From: Candidatus Kuenenia stuttgartensis
Lineage (GTDB): Bacteria; Planctomycetota; Planctomycetia; Pirellulales; UBA1268
Reading direction: 5' to 3'
NCBI GenBank assembly: GCA_943332855.1
Contig: CALQRA010000011.1
Coordinates: 1-46,309, forward strand
DNA: 46,309 nucleotides
The number at the start of each line of letters is the position of its first letter. Position 1 is the stretch's first letter. The notes beneath the pieces are model-generated. The model worked only from the letters and a program-made list of their open reading frames with translations, ran no database searches and had not been told where the DNA came from. The translations under genes were made by a program, and so were the position numbers. Of the stretch, positions 25,943-34,542 are shown in pieces.

Positions 25943-28242
25943 CGCCGCTGCTGGGGCTGGTGCTCGAGGAGCTCTCGCTCGACTTCGACCCGGTCGTATC
26001 GTGGTGGTTCGTCGCTGGGGTGACGCTGGCCCTCGTGGCGGTGCTCCTCGCCGTCGGGCCCGACCGATCGCGGGTTCCGCGGGGGCGGAGGCTCGCGCTC
26101 GTCCTCCTCCGCACCGGTGCGTTCCTGGCGCTGGTCGCCTGCCTCCTACGGCCGACGCTCGTGGCGACGCGCAAGGCCCGCCAGCAGGGGACGTTGCTCG
26201 TGATCGCCGATACCTCCGAGAGCATGACCGTCGTCGACGGGGCCGCGGGACGGACGCGCTTCGAGGAGATGACCGCGGCGCTGGCTGCCGCCCGCCCGGC
26301 CGCGGCCAAACTCGTGGCCGAGGGAAATGTCGACATCGGACTGTGGGCCTTCGACCGGGAGGCCCGCCCCGTGGCAGGGACGGCAGAAGACCCGTTTCCA
26401 CTCGGCGCCTGGCAGCGGGGAGCGGCGAGCGACCAGACGGCGATCGGTGCCGCCCTCGACGACGCGCTGCGGGCCACGGCCGGGCGACCGCTGGCCGGCG
26501 TGATCGTCCTCTCCGACGGCGCCCAGCATGCGTATCCGCCGCGGGACCAGCCGCCGCAGGGGGTCGCGCGGAAGCTCGGAGATGCTGCGGTGCCCCTGTG
26601 GAGCATCACCTTCGGTCAGCAGCGTGGAGGGGGGCAGGGGCGCGATGCGGCGGTCACGAATCTCTCCGTCGGTGAGACGGTCTATTTGAAGAACACCCTC
26701 GAAGTTGCCGGGCGGGTCCGCCTCGACGGGTTGGCCGACCGCGACGTCGTCGTCAAGCTTCTGGCCGAGACCGAAGGGGGGACGATGGAGGAGGTGGCCC
26801 GGACGGTGGTCCGTGGCGGCCCGCAGGTCAACGAAGAGGCGGTGCGACTCGCCTGGACGCCGAAGGCCCTCGGCGAGCGGAAGCTGTCGCTGATGGTCGA
26901 GCCGCAGGAGGGGGAGGTCGTCCTCACCAACAACGAGCTCTCGACGTTCGTCGAGGTGGTCGACGGGGGCTTGAAGGTGCTCTATCTCGAGGGGACGCTG
27001 CGAGTCGAGCAGCGATTCCTCCGCCGTGTCCTCGCCTCGAGCCCCGACATGCAGGTCGACTTCGAGTGGATCGACGCCGCCGGCCGGCGCAACTGGCCGG
27101 TCAATCTCGGCCGCAAGCTCGATGCCGGATATGACGTCTTCCTGATCGGCGATCTCGACGCCTCAGCGCTGTCGCCCCAGGATCTCGGGGCGATCGTGGC
27201 CAAGGTCAATGCCGGCGCTGGGATCGCCTTCCTCGGCGGTTTCCACGCGTTCGAGGCGGGCGGCTGGGGGAGCACGGTCATCGGCCAACTGCTCCCCTTC
27301 GAAGCCGACAAACTTGCCCGCCAGGCTTTTGATCAGCCGATCCGGCCGGGGCTCCACCTCCCCGGTCCGCTGAAGATGCTTCCCGAACAGCGGTTCGGCG
27401 GCGTCTCGATCCTGCGGCTCGGCCCGACCGATCAGGAGACCAGGGCCGCCTGGCAGGCTCTTCCCCCGCTCGAGGGTGCCAACGATCTCGGGCGACTGGT
27501 TCCCAATGCCAAGCCGCTGGCCGTCACCTCCGACGGCCGGCCGCTGCTGGTCGCCCGGGAGTTCGGCGAGGGGCGTGTGCTCGCGTTCGCCGCCGACTCG
27601 ACGTGGCGCTGGGTGATGCAGGGGGGAGGGGAGCAGCACCGCCGATTCTGGCGGCAGATGGTCCTCTGGCTTGCCAAGCAGGACGACTCCGGAAGCGACT
27701 CGCTGTGGGTCCGGCTGGCGCAGCGCCGGGTCGCCCCCGGCGCCACGATCCCCCTCGACACCGGTCTCTCGAAACCGGACGGCAGCGGCGTGGCCGAAGC
27801 CGCCTTCGAGGCGTTGATGACCTCCCCGGCCGGGGTGTCGCGGCCGTTGCGGCTGGCCCGGAAGGGGGAGTCGTACGCCGGCGTGCTCGCCGACTTCAAC
27901 GAGCCCGGGGATTGGAAGGTGACCGTCCAGGCAACGAAGCCGGGCTCGCCTGTCTTGTCGCGATCGGCACGGTTCACCGTCGTCCGTCAGGATCTCGAGT
28001 TGGCCAGTCCGCGGGCCAACCCGCTCCTGATGAGGCAGTTGGCGGAATCGAGCGATGGGGGGGGAGTGCGGTCGCCGGAGGAGATCTCCGAGATCCTCGA
28101 CGATCTGCGGACGAAGCCCTCGGCCTATGACGCCCAGGAGCAGTGGTCAGCCACGCTGTGGGACAAGTGGCCGATGTTCCTCCTCATGGCTGGGCTCCTC
28201 TGCACCGAGTGGTTCCTGCGGAAGCGCTGGGGGCTCGTGTAG
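25939..28242 (+). CDS. Membrane vWA protein with amidotransferase-like domain
   Basis: The 767-residue protein has two N-terminal transmembrane helices (residues about 22-41 and 51-70), a vWA-like domain with an intact MIDAS-type ADTSESM (D91, S93, S95) and VIVLSDGAQH, a beta-rich CARDB-like middle, and a glutamine-amidotransferase-like part beginning LKVLYLEGTLRVEQRF. A single C-terminal helix (KWPMFLLMAGLLCTEWFL) anchors the other end. Its ATG overlaps the upstream stop (ATGA). It resembles the upstream BatA-like protein in layout, but here the MIDAS serines are kept, so the two may divide ligand-binding and structural roles. Confidence 0.82.
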   Translation: MTPLLGLVLEELSLDFDPVVSWWFVAGVTLALVAVLLAVGPDRSRVPRGRRLALVLLRTGAFLALVACLLRPTLVATRKARQQGTLLVIADTSESMTVVDGAAGRTRFEEMTAALAAARPAAAKLVAEGNVDIGLWAFDREARPVAGTAEDPFPLGAWQRGAASDQTAIGAALDDALRATAGRPLAGVIVLSDGAQHAYPPRDQPPQGVARKLGDAAVPLWSITFGQQRGGGQGRDAAVTNLSVGETVYLKNTLEVAGRVRLDGLADRDVVVKLLAETEGGTMEEVARTVVRGGPQVNEEAVRLAWTPKALGERKLSLMVEPQEGEVVLTNNELSTFVEVVDGGLKVLYLEGTLRVEQRFLRRVLASSPDMQVDFEWIDAAGRRNWPVNLGRKLDAGYDVFLIGDLDASALSPQDLGAIVAKVNAGAGIAFLGGFHAFEAGGWGSTVIGQLLPFEADKLARQAFDQPIRPGLHLPGPLKMLPEQRFGGVSILRLGPTDQETRAAWQALPPLEGANDLGRLVPNAKPLAVTSDGRPLLVAREFGEGRVLAFAADSTWRWVMQGGGEQHRRFWRQMVLWLAKQDDSGSDSLWVRLAQRRVAPGATIPLDTGLSKPDGSGVAEAAFEALMTSPAGVSRPLRLARKGESYAGVLADFNEPGDWKVTVQATKPGSPVLSRSARFTVVRQDLELASPRANPLLMRQLAESSDGGGVRSPEEISEILDDLRTKPSAYDAQEQWSATLWDKWPMFLLMAGLLCTEWFLRKRWGLV

Positions 28243-28383
28243 CGATTCCCCGCCCGATTTCCCCTGTCGGGGCCGGGCCGCGGCTGCTACTCTCCCCCCC
28301 CCTCGCAGGCTGCCCAGTCCGCGGCCCGCGGCGGGGATGAAACGAAGCAGACCGGGCCGATCGTGCAGGGATTGGAGTACGGA

Positions 28384-30084
28384 GTGCACAAGCGACGCCC
28401 CATCCGCCGCAAGCTCATGGTGGGGGGAGGGCTCGTTCTCCTCATGGTGGCGCTCCTCTCGGCGAGCAGCTTCCTCGGCACCTATTCCTACCGCAGACTC
28501 GTGCGCGGCTTGAGCAGCCGGGCGGCCGAGTTGCCGCTGGCAAGTGATCTTGGCGAATGCGTCGCCACGCTGCGGCTGGTCCACGCGCGGGCCTTGTCCG
28601 GCGATGTGACGGCCCTCGCCGCCGCACCGGCACCCCTGCCGGTCGTTCCTCCGCCCCCGGTGCCCATTCGGAAGGGCGAGGACGAGGATGACGGTGAGGA
28701 GGAAGCCCGTGAGCTCGGCCCCTGCAGCGCTCCGTTCCTGGCGGTGCTCTCGCGCACCGAACGGGCTCTGGAGTCGTACGTCGAGGAGCTCGGGAAGGGG
28801 GAGATCGACAACGCCCCCCTCGGTGATCGGAGCCGCGAGCGCGTGACGGCCCGGCGCATCGCCGCCAGTCTGGTGAGGATCCGCGACGTGGTCGGCCGGC
28901 CTTCCGCGGGCGAGGGAGTGGAGATCGGGGAACTCCACCGCCTCGGCCCCGACCTCGGTCGCCTCGCCGCGCTCGTCGCCACCCTCCCGACCTATCTCCA
29001 GGAGCATCTCCACGATCTCTCCAGCGACGTCCGTACCGGGTATCGGACCCTCATCGTCACCACCTGGGCGGCGGCGATGGCATCGGCGCTCCTTCTGGCG
29101 TCGCTCGGCGTCCTCACCTACCGCTGGGTGTTCCGGCCGCTCCGCCTCCTCGGCTACGGCTCCCGGCGCGTGGCCGCCGGCGACTTCGCCTTCCGGCTCA
29201 ACCTCGACAGCCGCGACGAGATGGCGGAGCTCGCTGAGGCCCTCAATGACATGACGCAGCGCTTCCAGGAGGTCCGCGACGACCTCGACCGGAAGGTGCA
29301 GCTGCGGACGCGCGAGGTGATCCGCAGCGAGCAGCTGGCGAGTGTCGGCTTCCTCGCCGCGGGGGTCGCCCACGAGATCAACAATCCCCTCGCCTCGATC
29401 GCGATGTGCGCTGAATCGCTCGAGAGCCGGCTCGCCGGCCTCGTGGCCGACGACGACGAAGCCCGGGTGGCGCGCCGCTACCTCGAGTTGATCCAGGCCG
29501 AGGCGTTCCGCTGCAAGGGGATCACCGAGAAGCTCCTCGACTTCTCCCGGCTCGGTGAGGTCCGCCGCCAGCCGACGGCGATCATGGCACTGGTGAAGGA
29601 TGTCGCCGAGATGCTGCGCCATGTCGGGCGGTTCGCTGGGAGCTCGATCGAGATCGACGACGGCCCCGATCTGGCGGTGATGGTCAATCCGCAGGAAATC
29701 AAGCAGGTTGTGCTCAACCTCCTGGTCAACGCCCTCGACTGCATCGAGTCGACCGGGCATGTCCGCGTGGCCGTCCGGCGAATTGGCGAGACGGCGGTCG
29801 TGACCTTTTCCGACGACGGCTGTGGGATGAATGAAGAGGTCCTCGAGCACCTCTTCGAACCCTTCTTCACGCGTCGGAAGACGGGGCAGGGGACCGGCCT
29901 GGGGCTGTCGATCGTCCACCGGATCGTCGTCGACCACGGCGGGCGGATCGAGGCGGAGAGCGATGGGCCGGGGAAGGGGGCGACGTTCCGCGTCACGCTC
30001 CCCCTCGCGGCCGGTGCCGAGGGGCAGCGGCGCCCGGGGAACGGGGCGACGAGAGATCTGGATCCAGCCCAGCGCGCTGCGTGA
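28384..30084 (+). CDS. Sensor histidine kinase (HAMP, HisKA, HATPase)
   Basis: The 566-residue protein has TM1 at about 11-35, an extracytoplasmic domain of about 175 residues, TM2 at about 212-240 and a HAMP domain. The H-box is AAGVAHEINNPLASIAM with phosphorylatable H330, followed by an N-box (LNLLVNALDCIES), G1 (FSDDGCGM) and G2 (GTGLGLSI). The sensor loop holds a proline-rich then acidic stretch (residues 81-112) that looks disordered. GGAG lies 6 bases before GTG 28384; GTG 28363 is an alternative. The next gene, 22 bases downstream, encodes an NtrC-type regulator, so together they form a two-component pair. The HEINNPL motif is typical of NtrB/ZraS-like kinases. Confidence 0.9.
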   Translation: MHKRRPIRRKLMVGGGLVLLMVALLSASSFLGTYSYRRLVRGLSSRAAELPLASDLGECVATLRLVHARALSGDVTALAAAPAPLPVVPPPPVPIRKGEDEDDGEEEARELGPCSAPFLAVLSRTERALESYVEELGKGEIDNAPLGDRSRERVTARRIAASLVRIRDVVGRPSAGEGVEIGELHRLGPDLGRLAALVATLPTYLQEHLHDLSSDVRTGYRTLIVTTWAAAMASALLLASLGVLTYRWVFRPLRLLGYGSRRVAAGDFAFRLNLDSRDEMAELAEALNDMTQRFQEVRDDLDRKVQLRTREVIRSEQLASVGFLAAGVAHEINNPLASIAMCAESLESRLAGLVADDDEARVARRYLELIQAEAFRCKGITEKLLDFSRLGEVRRQPTAIMALVKDVAEMLRHVGRFAGSSIEIDDGPDLAVMVNPQEIKQVVLNLLVNALDCIESTGHVRVAVRRIGETAVVTFSDDGCGMNEEVLEHLFEPFFTRRKTGQGTGLGLSIVHRIVVDHGGRIEAESDGPGKGATFRVTLPLAAGAEGQRRPGNGATRDLDPAQRAA

Positions 30085-30106
30085 ACACAAGACCTGGAGA
30101 CGTGAC

Positions 30107-31702
30107 ATGACCAAACCTGCCCGGCCGATGCGGATCCTGTTTGCCGACGACGAGATGTCGCTCCAGGAATTGATGCGGATCGAACTGCCGCGCTTGGGGC
30201 ACGAGGCGACGGTCTGTCCAGATGGTCGGACGGCGATCGCGGCCCTCGACCGCACCGCCTATGACTGCGTGATCGTTGATCTCGACATGCCCGGTGTCGG
30301 AGGGATGGAGGTCATCGCCCGTGTCCGTGAAGTGGCCCCAGACACCGAGACGGTGATCATCACCGGGAAATCGTCATTGGAGTCAGCCGTGTCGGCCGTC
30401 CGTCAGGGGGTGTTCGACTACCTCACCAAGCCGTGCAAGCTTGCCGAGATCCAGGCCGTGCTGGAACGGGTGAGGAAGAAACGCGAGCTGACGCTCCGGC
30501 TCCGGGCGCTCGAGGGGAGGGTGCGACGGGCAGAGGGAACATCGAGTCTTGTCGGCGGTTCGCCGGGGCTCGGCGCCGTGCGCCGGCTCGTTGCCCGGGT
30601 GGCCGCGAGCGATTCGAGCGTGCTGGTGCGCGGCGAAACGGGGACCGGCAAGGAGCTCGTCGCCCGGGCGATCCATGACGGCAGCCCCCGGGCCACGGGG
30701 CCCCTCGTGGCCGTCAACTGCGGCGCGCTCCCCGAGCATCTGGTGGAGAGCGAGTTGTTTGGCCACCGGAAGGGGGCGTTTACCGGTGCCGAGGAGCACC
30801 GCGCCGGCCTGTTCGAGGTGGCCGACGGTGGGACGCTGTTCCTCGACGAGATCGGTGAGCTCCCCAGAGCCCTCCAGCCCCGTCTTCTCCGGGCTCTGGA
30901 GAGCGGCGAGATCCGTCGCGTCGGTGACAACCACCCGATCACCGTCGACGTCCGGGTGGTTTGTGCCACCCACCGGTCCCTCGAGGAGATGGTGGCGACC
31001 GGCACGTTCCGCGAGGACCTTCTCTTCCGCATCAACACCTTCGAGGTGGCGATCCCGCCGCTGCGTGATCGGCTCGACGACATCCCGGCGCTCGTCGATC
31101 ACTTCGTCCGCGACGCGCGCCCGCAGACTCCCCCCGGCGCCCTCGTGATCGAGCCGGAGGCGCTGGCGGTCCTCCAGGGCCATGTCTGGCCCGGCAATGT
31201 CCGCGAGCTGGCCAATTGCGTCGAGCATGCCCTCGTACTGTGCGACGGATTGCCCCTCACGATCGAGCATCTCCCGGCCCGGCTTGGCGTCGCCAAGCCA
31301 CGGCCGCTGCCGGTCACGGCCGGGGCCCCCAGCAGCGACGCGGCGTTAGCGCAACCGGCAAACCTCCTGCCACAGTCCACTCGCTCTTCGGCTCCGCTGT
31401 CGGCCATGACGGCCATGACGGACGTGTCGGCGCTGGCCGCCGTGCCTGGCACGGGGATGCCGCTGGCCAGCCCGCCGCCGGCGATGGCGAGAGATTCCAA
31501 GCCGGTCAGTCTCCGTGAATTGGAGATGGCGGCGATCGTCGAATCGCTCGAACGCAATCAGGGCCACAAGCCGCGGACGGCCGAGGAGCTGGGGATCAGC
31601 CTGAAGACGCTCTACAACAAGCTCCACCAGCGGGCCGACGCGCAGCAGGCCGCAGGCCAAGCGTCGACGGCGGTCGAGGGGCCGGCAGAAGCCGCCGCCT
31701 GA
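30107..31702 (+). CDS. Sigma54-dependent response regulator (NtrC/ZraR type)
   Basis: The 531-residue activator has three parts. The receiver domain (about 9-125) has FADDEMSLQ and phosphoacceptor D58 in VIVDLDMPGVGGM, plus T and K (ITGKSS, YLTKPCK). The AAA+ domain has Walker A GETGTGKE (from 176), GAFTGA (223-228) for sigma54 contact, and Walker B GGTLFLDEIGELP. A C-terminal Fis-type HTH includes ELGISLKTLYNKLHQR. A 60-residue Ala/Pro/Met-rich linker separates the last two. It is co-transcribed with its kinase. I found no clear -24/-12 sigma54 promoter in the window, so its targets probably lie elsewhere. Confidence 0.93.
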   Translation: MTKPARPMRILFADDEMSLQELMRIELPRLGHEATVCPDGRTAIAALDRTAYDCVIVDLDMPGVGGMEVIARVREVAPDTETVIITGKSSLESAVSAVRQGVFDYLTKPCKLAEIQAVLERVRKKRELTLRLRALEGRVRRAEGTSSLVGGSPGLGAVRRLVARVAASDSSVLVRGETGTGKELVARAIHDGSPRATGPLVAVNCGALPEHLVESELFGHRKGAFTGAEEHRAGLFEVADGGTLFLDEIGELPRALQPRLLRALESGEIRRVGDNHPITVDVRVVCATHRSLEEMVATGTFREDLLFRINTFEVAIPPLRDRLDDIPALVDHFVRDARPQTPPGALVIEPEALAVLQGHVWPGNVRELANCVEHALVLCDGLPLTIEHLPARLGVAKPRPLPVTAGAPSSDAALAQPANLLPQSTRSSAPLSAMTAMTDVSALAAVPGTGMPLASPPPAMARDSKPVSLRELEMAAIVESLERNQGHKPRTAEELGISLKTLYNKLHQRADAQQAAGQASTAVEGPAEAAA

Positions 31703-31749
31703 TCCGGTCCCGTTGGATCGCCACGGGCAGGAAGCCTGTCGGCCCCCGG

Positions 31750-32589
31750 TCAGCCGGTCTTGCGCACAACCCCGACGAGAATGCCGAGCACCTTCGCCTG
31801 GCGCACATAGATCGGCTTCATCGACGAGTTGGCCGGTTGGAGGCGGATCCGGTCGCGCTCCGGGAACCAGTGCTTGAGCGTCGTCTCTCCATCCTCCGTC
31901 TGGGCGACGACGATGTCGCCAGCATGGGCCGTGTGGCGGCGACGGATCACCACCCAGTCACCATCGGCGATCTGGGCCTCGACCATCGAATCGCCCATCA
32001 CCTTGAGGACGAAATGGTCGTCCTTGTCGAAGAGCTCTTCGAAGTCGATCCGCTCCTGCTGCTCATCAGCGGTGCGCAGCGTTCCCGCCGCCACCCATCC
32101 GGCCATCGGGAGGCCGCGGAGATGGGCCGGTTCGGTGATCAATTCGATCGCCCGGGACATGTTCTTCCCCCGGCTGATCAGCCCCTTCCGTTCGAGGGCC
32201 TTCAGATGGCAGACGACACCGTTGGGAGAACGGATGTCGAACGCCTGACCGATCTCCCGGACCGTGGGGCCGTAGCCGCGGTTTTGGATCTTGTCGCGGA
32301 TGAAGGCATAGATCTCGAGTTGCCTTTCGGTCGGCGTGTCGGCGCCATGATCGGCGACCATATGCCTCCCCGCACCGATGATGGAAGCCCCATGCGAGAG
32401 GGGGGGGGAGGTGGCCAGGGATCCGAGCGCAGCCTCCCCTCCGACCTTCGACGGCTTGGGAGTGGGGCGCCGTCCCTCGACCGGTTTGCGGCTCGAACTG
32501 GCGCTCGCTCCAGCGGTCGGCTTGCCCGCGGGAGCGGGCTTGGTGGCCGCGGACGGGGCTTGCGGGGAGGGTTTCCTGCGGAGCGTCAC
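31750..32589 (-). CDS. lexA: LexA repressor, possible N-terminal extension
   Basis: SOS repressor and self-cleaving peptidase. The HTH region is GYGPTVREIGQAFDIRSPNG. The cleavage site is the A-G bond in WVAAGTLR (168-169 of the long form), the nucleophile is S201 in MGDSMVEAQIADGD, and the lysine is K239 in ETTLKHW. The normal LexA domain starts at ATG 32361, which has GGGGAGG 5 bases upstream and gives 203 residues. The frame stays open to GTG 32589, adding 76 residues rich in Lys, Pro, Ala and Ser. The predicted promoter lies at 32652-32680, which leaves either start possible. I give the longer form because of the promoter position but consider the short form equally likely. Confidence 0.85.
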   Translation of the reverse strand: MTLRRKPSPQAPSAATKPAPAGKPTAGASASSSRKPVEGRRPTPKPSKVGGEAALGSLATSPPLSHGASIIGAGRHMVADHGADTPTERQLEIYAFIRDKIQNRGYGPTVREIGQAFDIRSPNGVVCHLKALERKGLISRGKNMSRAIELITEPAHLRGLPMAGWVAAGTLRTADEQQERIDFEELFDKDDHFVLKVMGDSMVEAQIADGDWVVIRRRHTAHAGDIVVAQTEDGETTLKHWFPERDRIRLQPANSSMKPIYVRQAKVLGILVGVVRKTG

Positions 32590-32651
32590 GGGGACCTCAA
32601 CGAAGAGAGGAGAAGGAACGGTCAGGGGGCAGACATAAACATCGGTATCCT

Positions 32652-32680
32652 ACTATACGGTCGTTCATTTTTGTTGCCAA
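32652..32680 (-). promoter_or_regulatory. Predicted lexA promoter with overlapping dyad
   Basis: On the minus strand TTGGCA (32675-32680), a 17-base spacer and TATAGT (32652-32657) form a good sigma70-type promoter in a locally A/T-rich stretch. A small dyad GTAT-N6-ATAC overlaps the -10 box and could be an autoregulatory operator; its assignment as a LexA box is a guess. Confidence 0.5.
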
Positions 32681-32799
32681 GAGGGCGCCAGACCGACCCG
32701 GCGCTGCGGGCGCCGGCGGCAGTGCCTATCCGGTCGTGCCGGGCATCGCCGTGGATCGATGGCGTGGGGATCAGCAGTGGGGGCCTTCCCCGCCCCCCA

Positions 32800-33345
32800 T
32801 CAGCTCCCGGCGGCAGCGGCGGCGACCGCGGTGTGGAGCTGTCGCGGGGAGAGGGTCATGGCCCGGGCAAAACCGGCAATGAACCGGGCCGAGGTCGGCT
32901 CGAAGACCACGATCGAGAAATCCCCCAGTTGGAACCAATCGGCGGCCTGGGGAAAACGCCCCAGGTATGCCCGCTTGAGGGCCTCGTGCGCTGGGTGCGC
33001 CGGATCGACGAACGTGGCCGTGGCGGGGAGCGACACCCGCGGCAGGGACTGGGGCGGAGGCCCGGAGGGGTCGGTCGGTTCCGGGGCCGTGACGAGGAGG
33101 CAGACCTCGGGGGTGGCGAGCATATCGCGCGTGTGGGGCGAGAGCCGGCTGACATGACTGACGAGAACGAGGCTGCCGGCATCCCCGGCAGCGGCGTCGT
33201 CGGCGTGTGGATCCCTCCCGGTGACGAGGACCGCGTAGGGGATCATCGACGCGAACGGCCTGCCTTCATGGAGCGTCGCCAGCGAGGCGACACTGCGGCC
33301 GAGGACAAGCTTTCCGAGGAGAAGGGAGGTGTCATGGTCGATCAC
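32800..33345 (-). CDS. Pyridoxamine-5'-phosphate-oxidase-like FMN-binding protein
   Basis: The 181-residue protein has the split-barrel flavin-binding layout: LLLGKLVLGRSVASLATLHE, then RPFASMIPYAVL, SLVLVSHVSRLSPHTRDMLA, VCLLVTAPE and LPRVSLPATATFVD. This pattern fits the HugZ/PNPOx-like group (heme utilisation or flavin-dependent redox proteins). The C-terminal FSIVVFEPTSARFIAGFARAM also fits. I chose GTG 33345 because the domain begins there and GGAG lies about 8 bases upstream; the frame is open to 33501 through a 10-bp repeat, which looks non-coding. The specific reaction is not predictable. Confidence 0.75.
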   Translation of the reverse strand: MIDHDTSLLLGKLVLGRSVASLATLHEGRPFASMIPYAVLVTGRDPHADDAAAGDAGSLVLVSHVSRLSPHTRDMLATPEVCLLVTAPEPTDPSGPPPQSLPRVSLPATATFVDPAHPAHEALKRAYLGRFPQAADWFQLGDFSIVVFEPTSARFIAGFARAMTLSPRQLHTAVAAAAAGS

Positions 33346-33360
33346 CGGCAAGCTCCGCAA

Positions 33361-33389
33361 GGATCGGGAAGGATCGGGAAGGATCGGGG
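33361..33389. repeat. 10-bp tandem repeat (GGATCGGGAA)
   Basis: GGATCGGGAA occurs twice and is followed by a third, partial copy, just upstream of the PNPOx-like gene and after the rpsG terminator. Confidence 0.85.
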
Positions 33390-33411
33390 GCTGTGGAAGA
33401 AAACCAGGCTG

Positions 33412-33448
33412 AAAAACGAACGGACCCGGCGACCTGTCGATCGCCGGG
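33412..33448 (-). terminator. Intrinsic terminator after rpsG
   Basis: On the minus strand CCCGGCGA pairs with TCGCCGGG (33425-33432 with 33441-33448, 8-base loop). The stem is followed by TCCGTTCGTTTTTC. It lies about 80 bases after the rpsG stop. Confidence 0.7.
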
Positions 33449-33530
33449 CCCGGTGAGTTTGAAGCGGCTGGGATCTGTCGGTCCAGTGCGGGGGAAGGCA
33501 ATGACCTTCACCCGACGAGGAGCGTGCGAA

Positions 33531-34001
33531 TCACCAGGCGAAGTGGGCAAACGCCTTGTTGGCGTCGGCCATGCGGTGGACGTTGTCACGCTTCGTGACG
33601 GCGGCCCCTTCACGCTTGAAGGCTGCGAGGATCTCCTCGGCCAGCTTCTCGTGGGTGGCACGGCCCTTCTTCTCGCGGACAGCCTGAAGCATCCAGCGGA
33701 TGCCGAGCGACTGTTGCCGATTGCGGTTGACCTGCATCGGCACCTGATAAGCGGCACCACCGACGCGCTTCGAGCGGACCTCGACGGATGGCTTGCAGTT
33801 CTCGAGGGCCCGATTAAAGACCTCGATCGGCTCAACGTCGGTGACCTTCTTGGCCACGATGTCCATCGCGTCGTAGAAGACGTTTTGAGCGATGCTCTTC
33901 TTACCGTCGTACATCAGGCAATTGATGAATTTGCTGACAAGGAGCGACCCATAACGGGGGTCGGGACCGAGTTGCTCGCGGCTGGAGGTGATCTTTCCCA
34001 T
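33531..34001 (-). CDS. rpsG: 30S ribosomal protein S7
   Basis: A primary 16S rRNA-binding protein of the small-subunit head. At 156 residues it has the normal bacterial length. Recognisable segments are [63 protein letters not shown] and the C-terminal [18 protein letters not shown]. It follows rpsL by 15 bases on the same strand, as in the str operon. The expected fusA is not downstream; a terminator lies there instead. Confidence 0.98.
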   Translation of the reverse strand: MGKITSSREQLGPDPRYGSLLVSKFINCLMYDGKKSIAQNVFYDAMDIVAKKVTDVEPIEVFNRALENCKPSVEVRSKRVGGAAYQVPMQVNRNRQQSLGIRWMLQAVREKKGRATHEKLAEEILAAFKREGAAVTKRDNVHRMADANKAFAHFAW

Positions 34002-34016
34002 GACTCGTGCTTCTGC

Positions 34017-34385
34017 TTAACCCTTCTTGGCACCATAGAGACTGCGGGACTGCTTGCGGCCCTGCACGCCGAGCGTGTCGAGGGCACCGCGGACGATGTG
34101 ATAACGGACGCCGGGGAGATCGCGGACACGACCACCACGAACGAGCACGATCGAGTGCTCTTGGAGGTTGTGCCCTTCGCCCGGGATGTAAACCGTGACT
34201 TCTTTGGCGTTGGAGAGTCGCACGCGGGCGATTTTCCGAAGCGCCGAGTTGGGCTTCTTGGGGGTCATCGTGCGGACCTGAAGACACACGCCGCGCTTTT
34301 GCGGGCAGCGGTCGAGCACGGGAGACTTGGAGAACTTGCGCTTGGGCCGACGGCGGCTGCGGACAAGTTGGCTGATCGTGGGCAT
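34017..34385 (-). CDS. rpsL: 30S ribosomal protein S12
   Basis: A decoding-centre protein of the small subunit and target of streptomycin-resistance mutations. The 122-residue protein starts [15 protein letters not shown] and contains [39 protein letters not shown] and [15 protein letters not shown]. The lysines of the PKKPNSA and RVKDLPGV regions are the known resistance sites; the second reads R-V-R-D here, so arginine replaces the usual lysine. The open frame continues upstream to 34697, but the family N-terminus fixes the start at ATG 34385. It heads rpsL-rpsG. Confidence 0.98.
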   Translation of the reverse strand: MPTISQLVRSRRRPKRKFSKSPVLDRCPQKRGVCLQVRTMTPKKPNSALRKIARVRLSNAKEVTVYIPGEGHNLQEHSIVLVRGGRVRDLPGVRYHIVRGALDTLGVQGRKQSRSLYGAKKG

Positions 34386-34542
34386 GACCGGGTCGCTTAC
34401 GGAGGGGGCTGGGATGGCCTCGGTGACCGACTTGAGGCGGGAATCCCAGAGACTAGCCGAAACCTCGGGCCGGCGGAAGCGCTTCTGGCAATTCCCGGGG
34501 ATCGGCCCGTTTTCGACGACCCACTCAGCCATTTCAGCCGGT

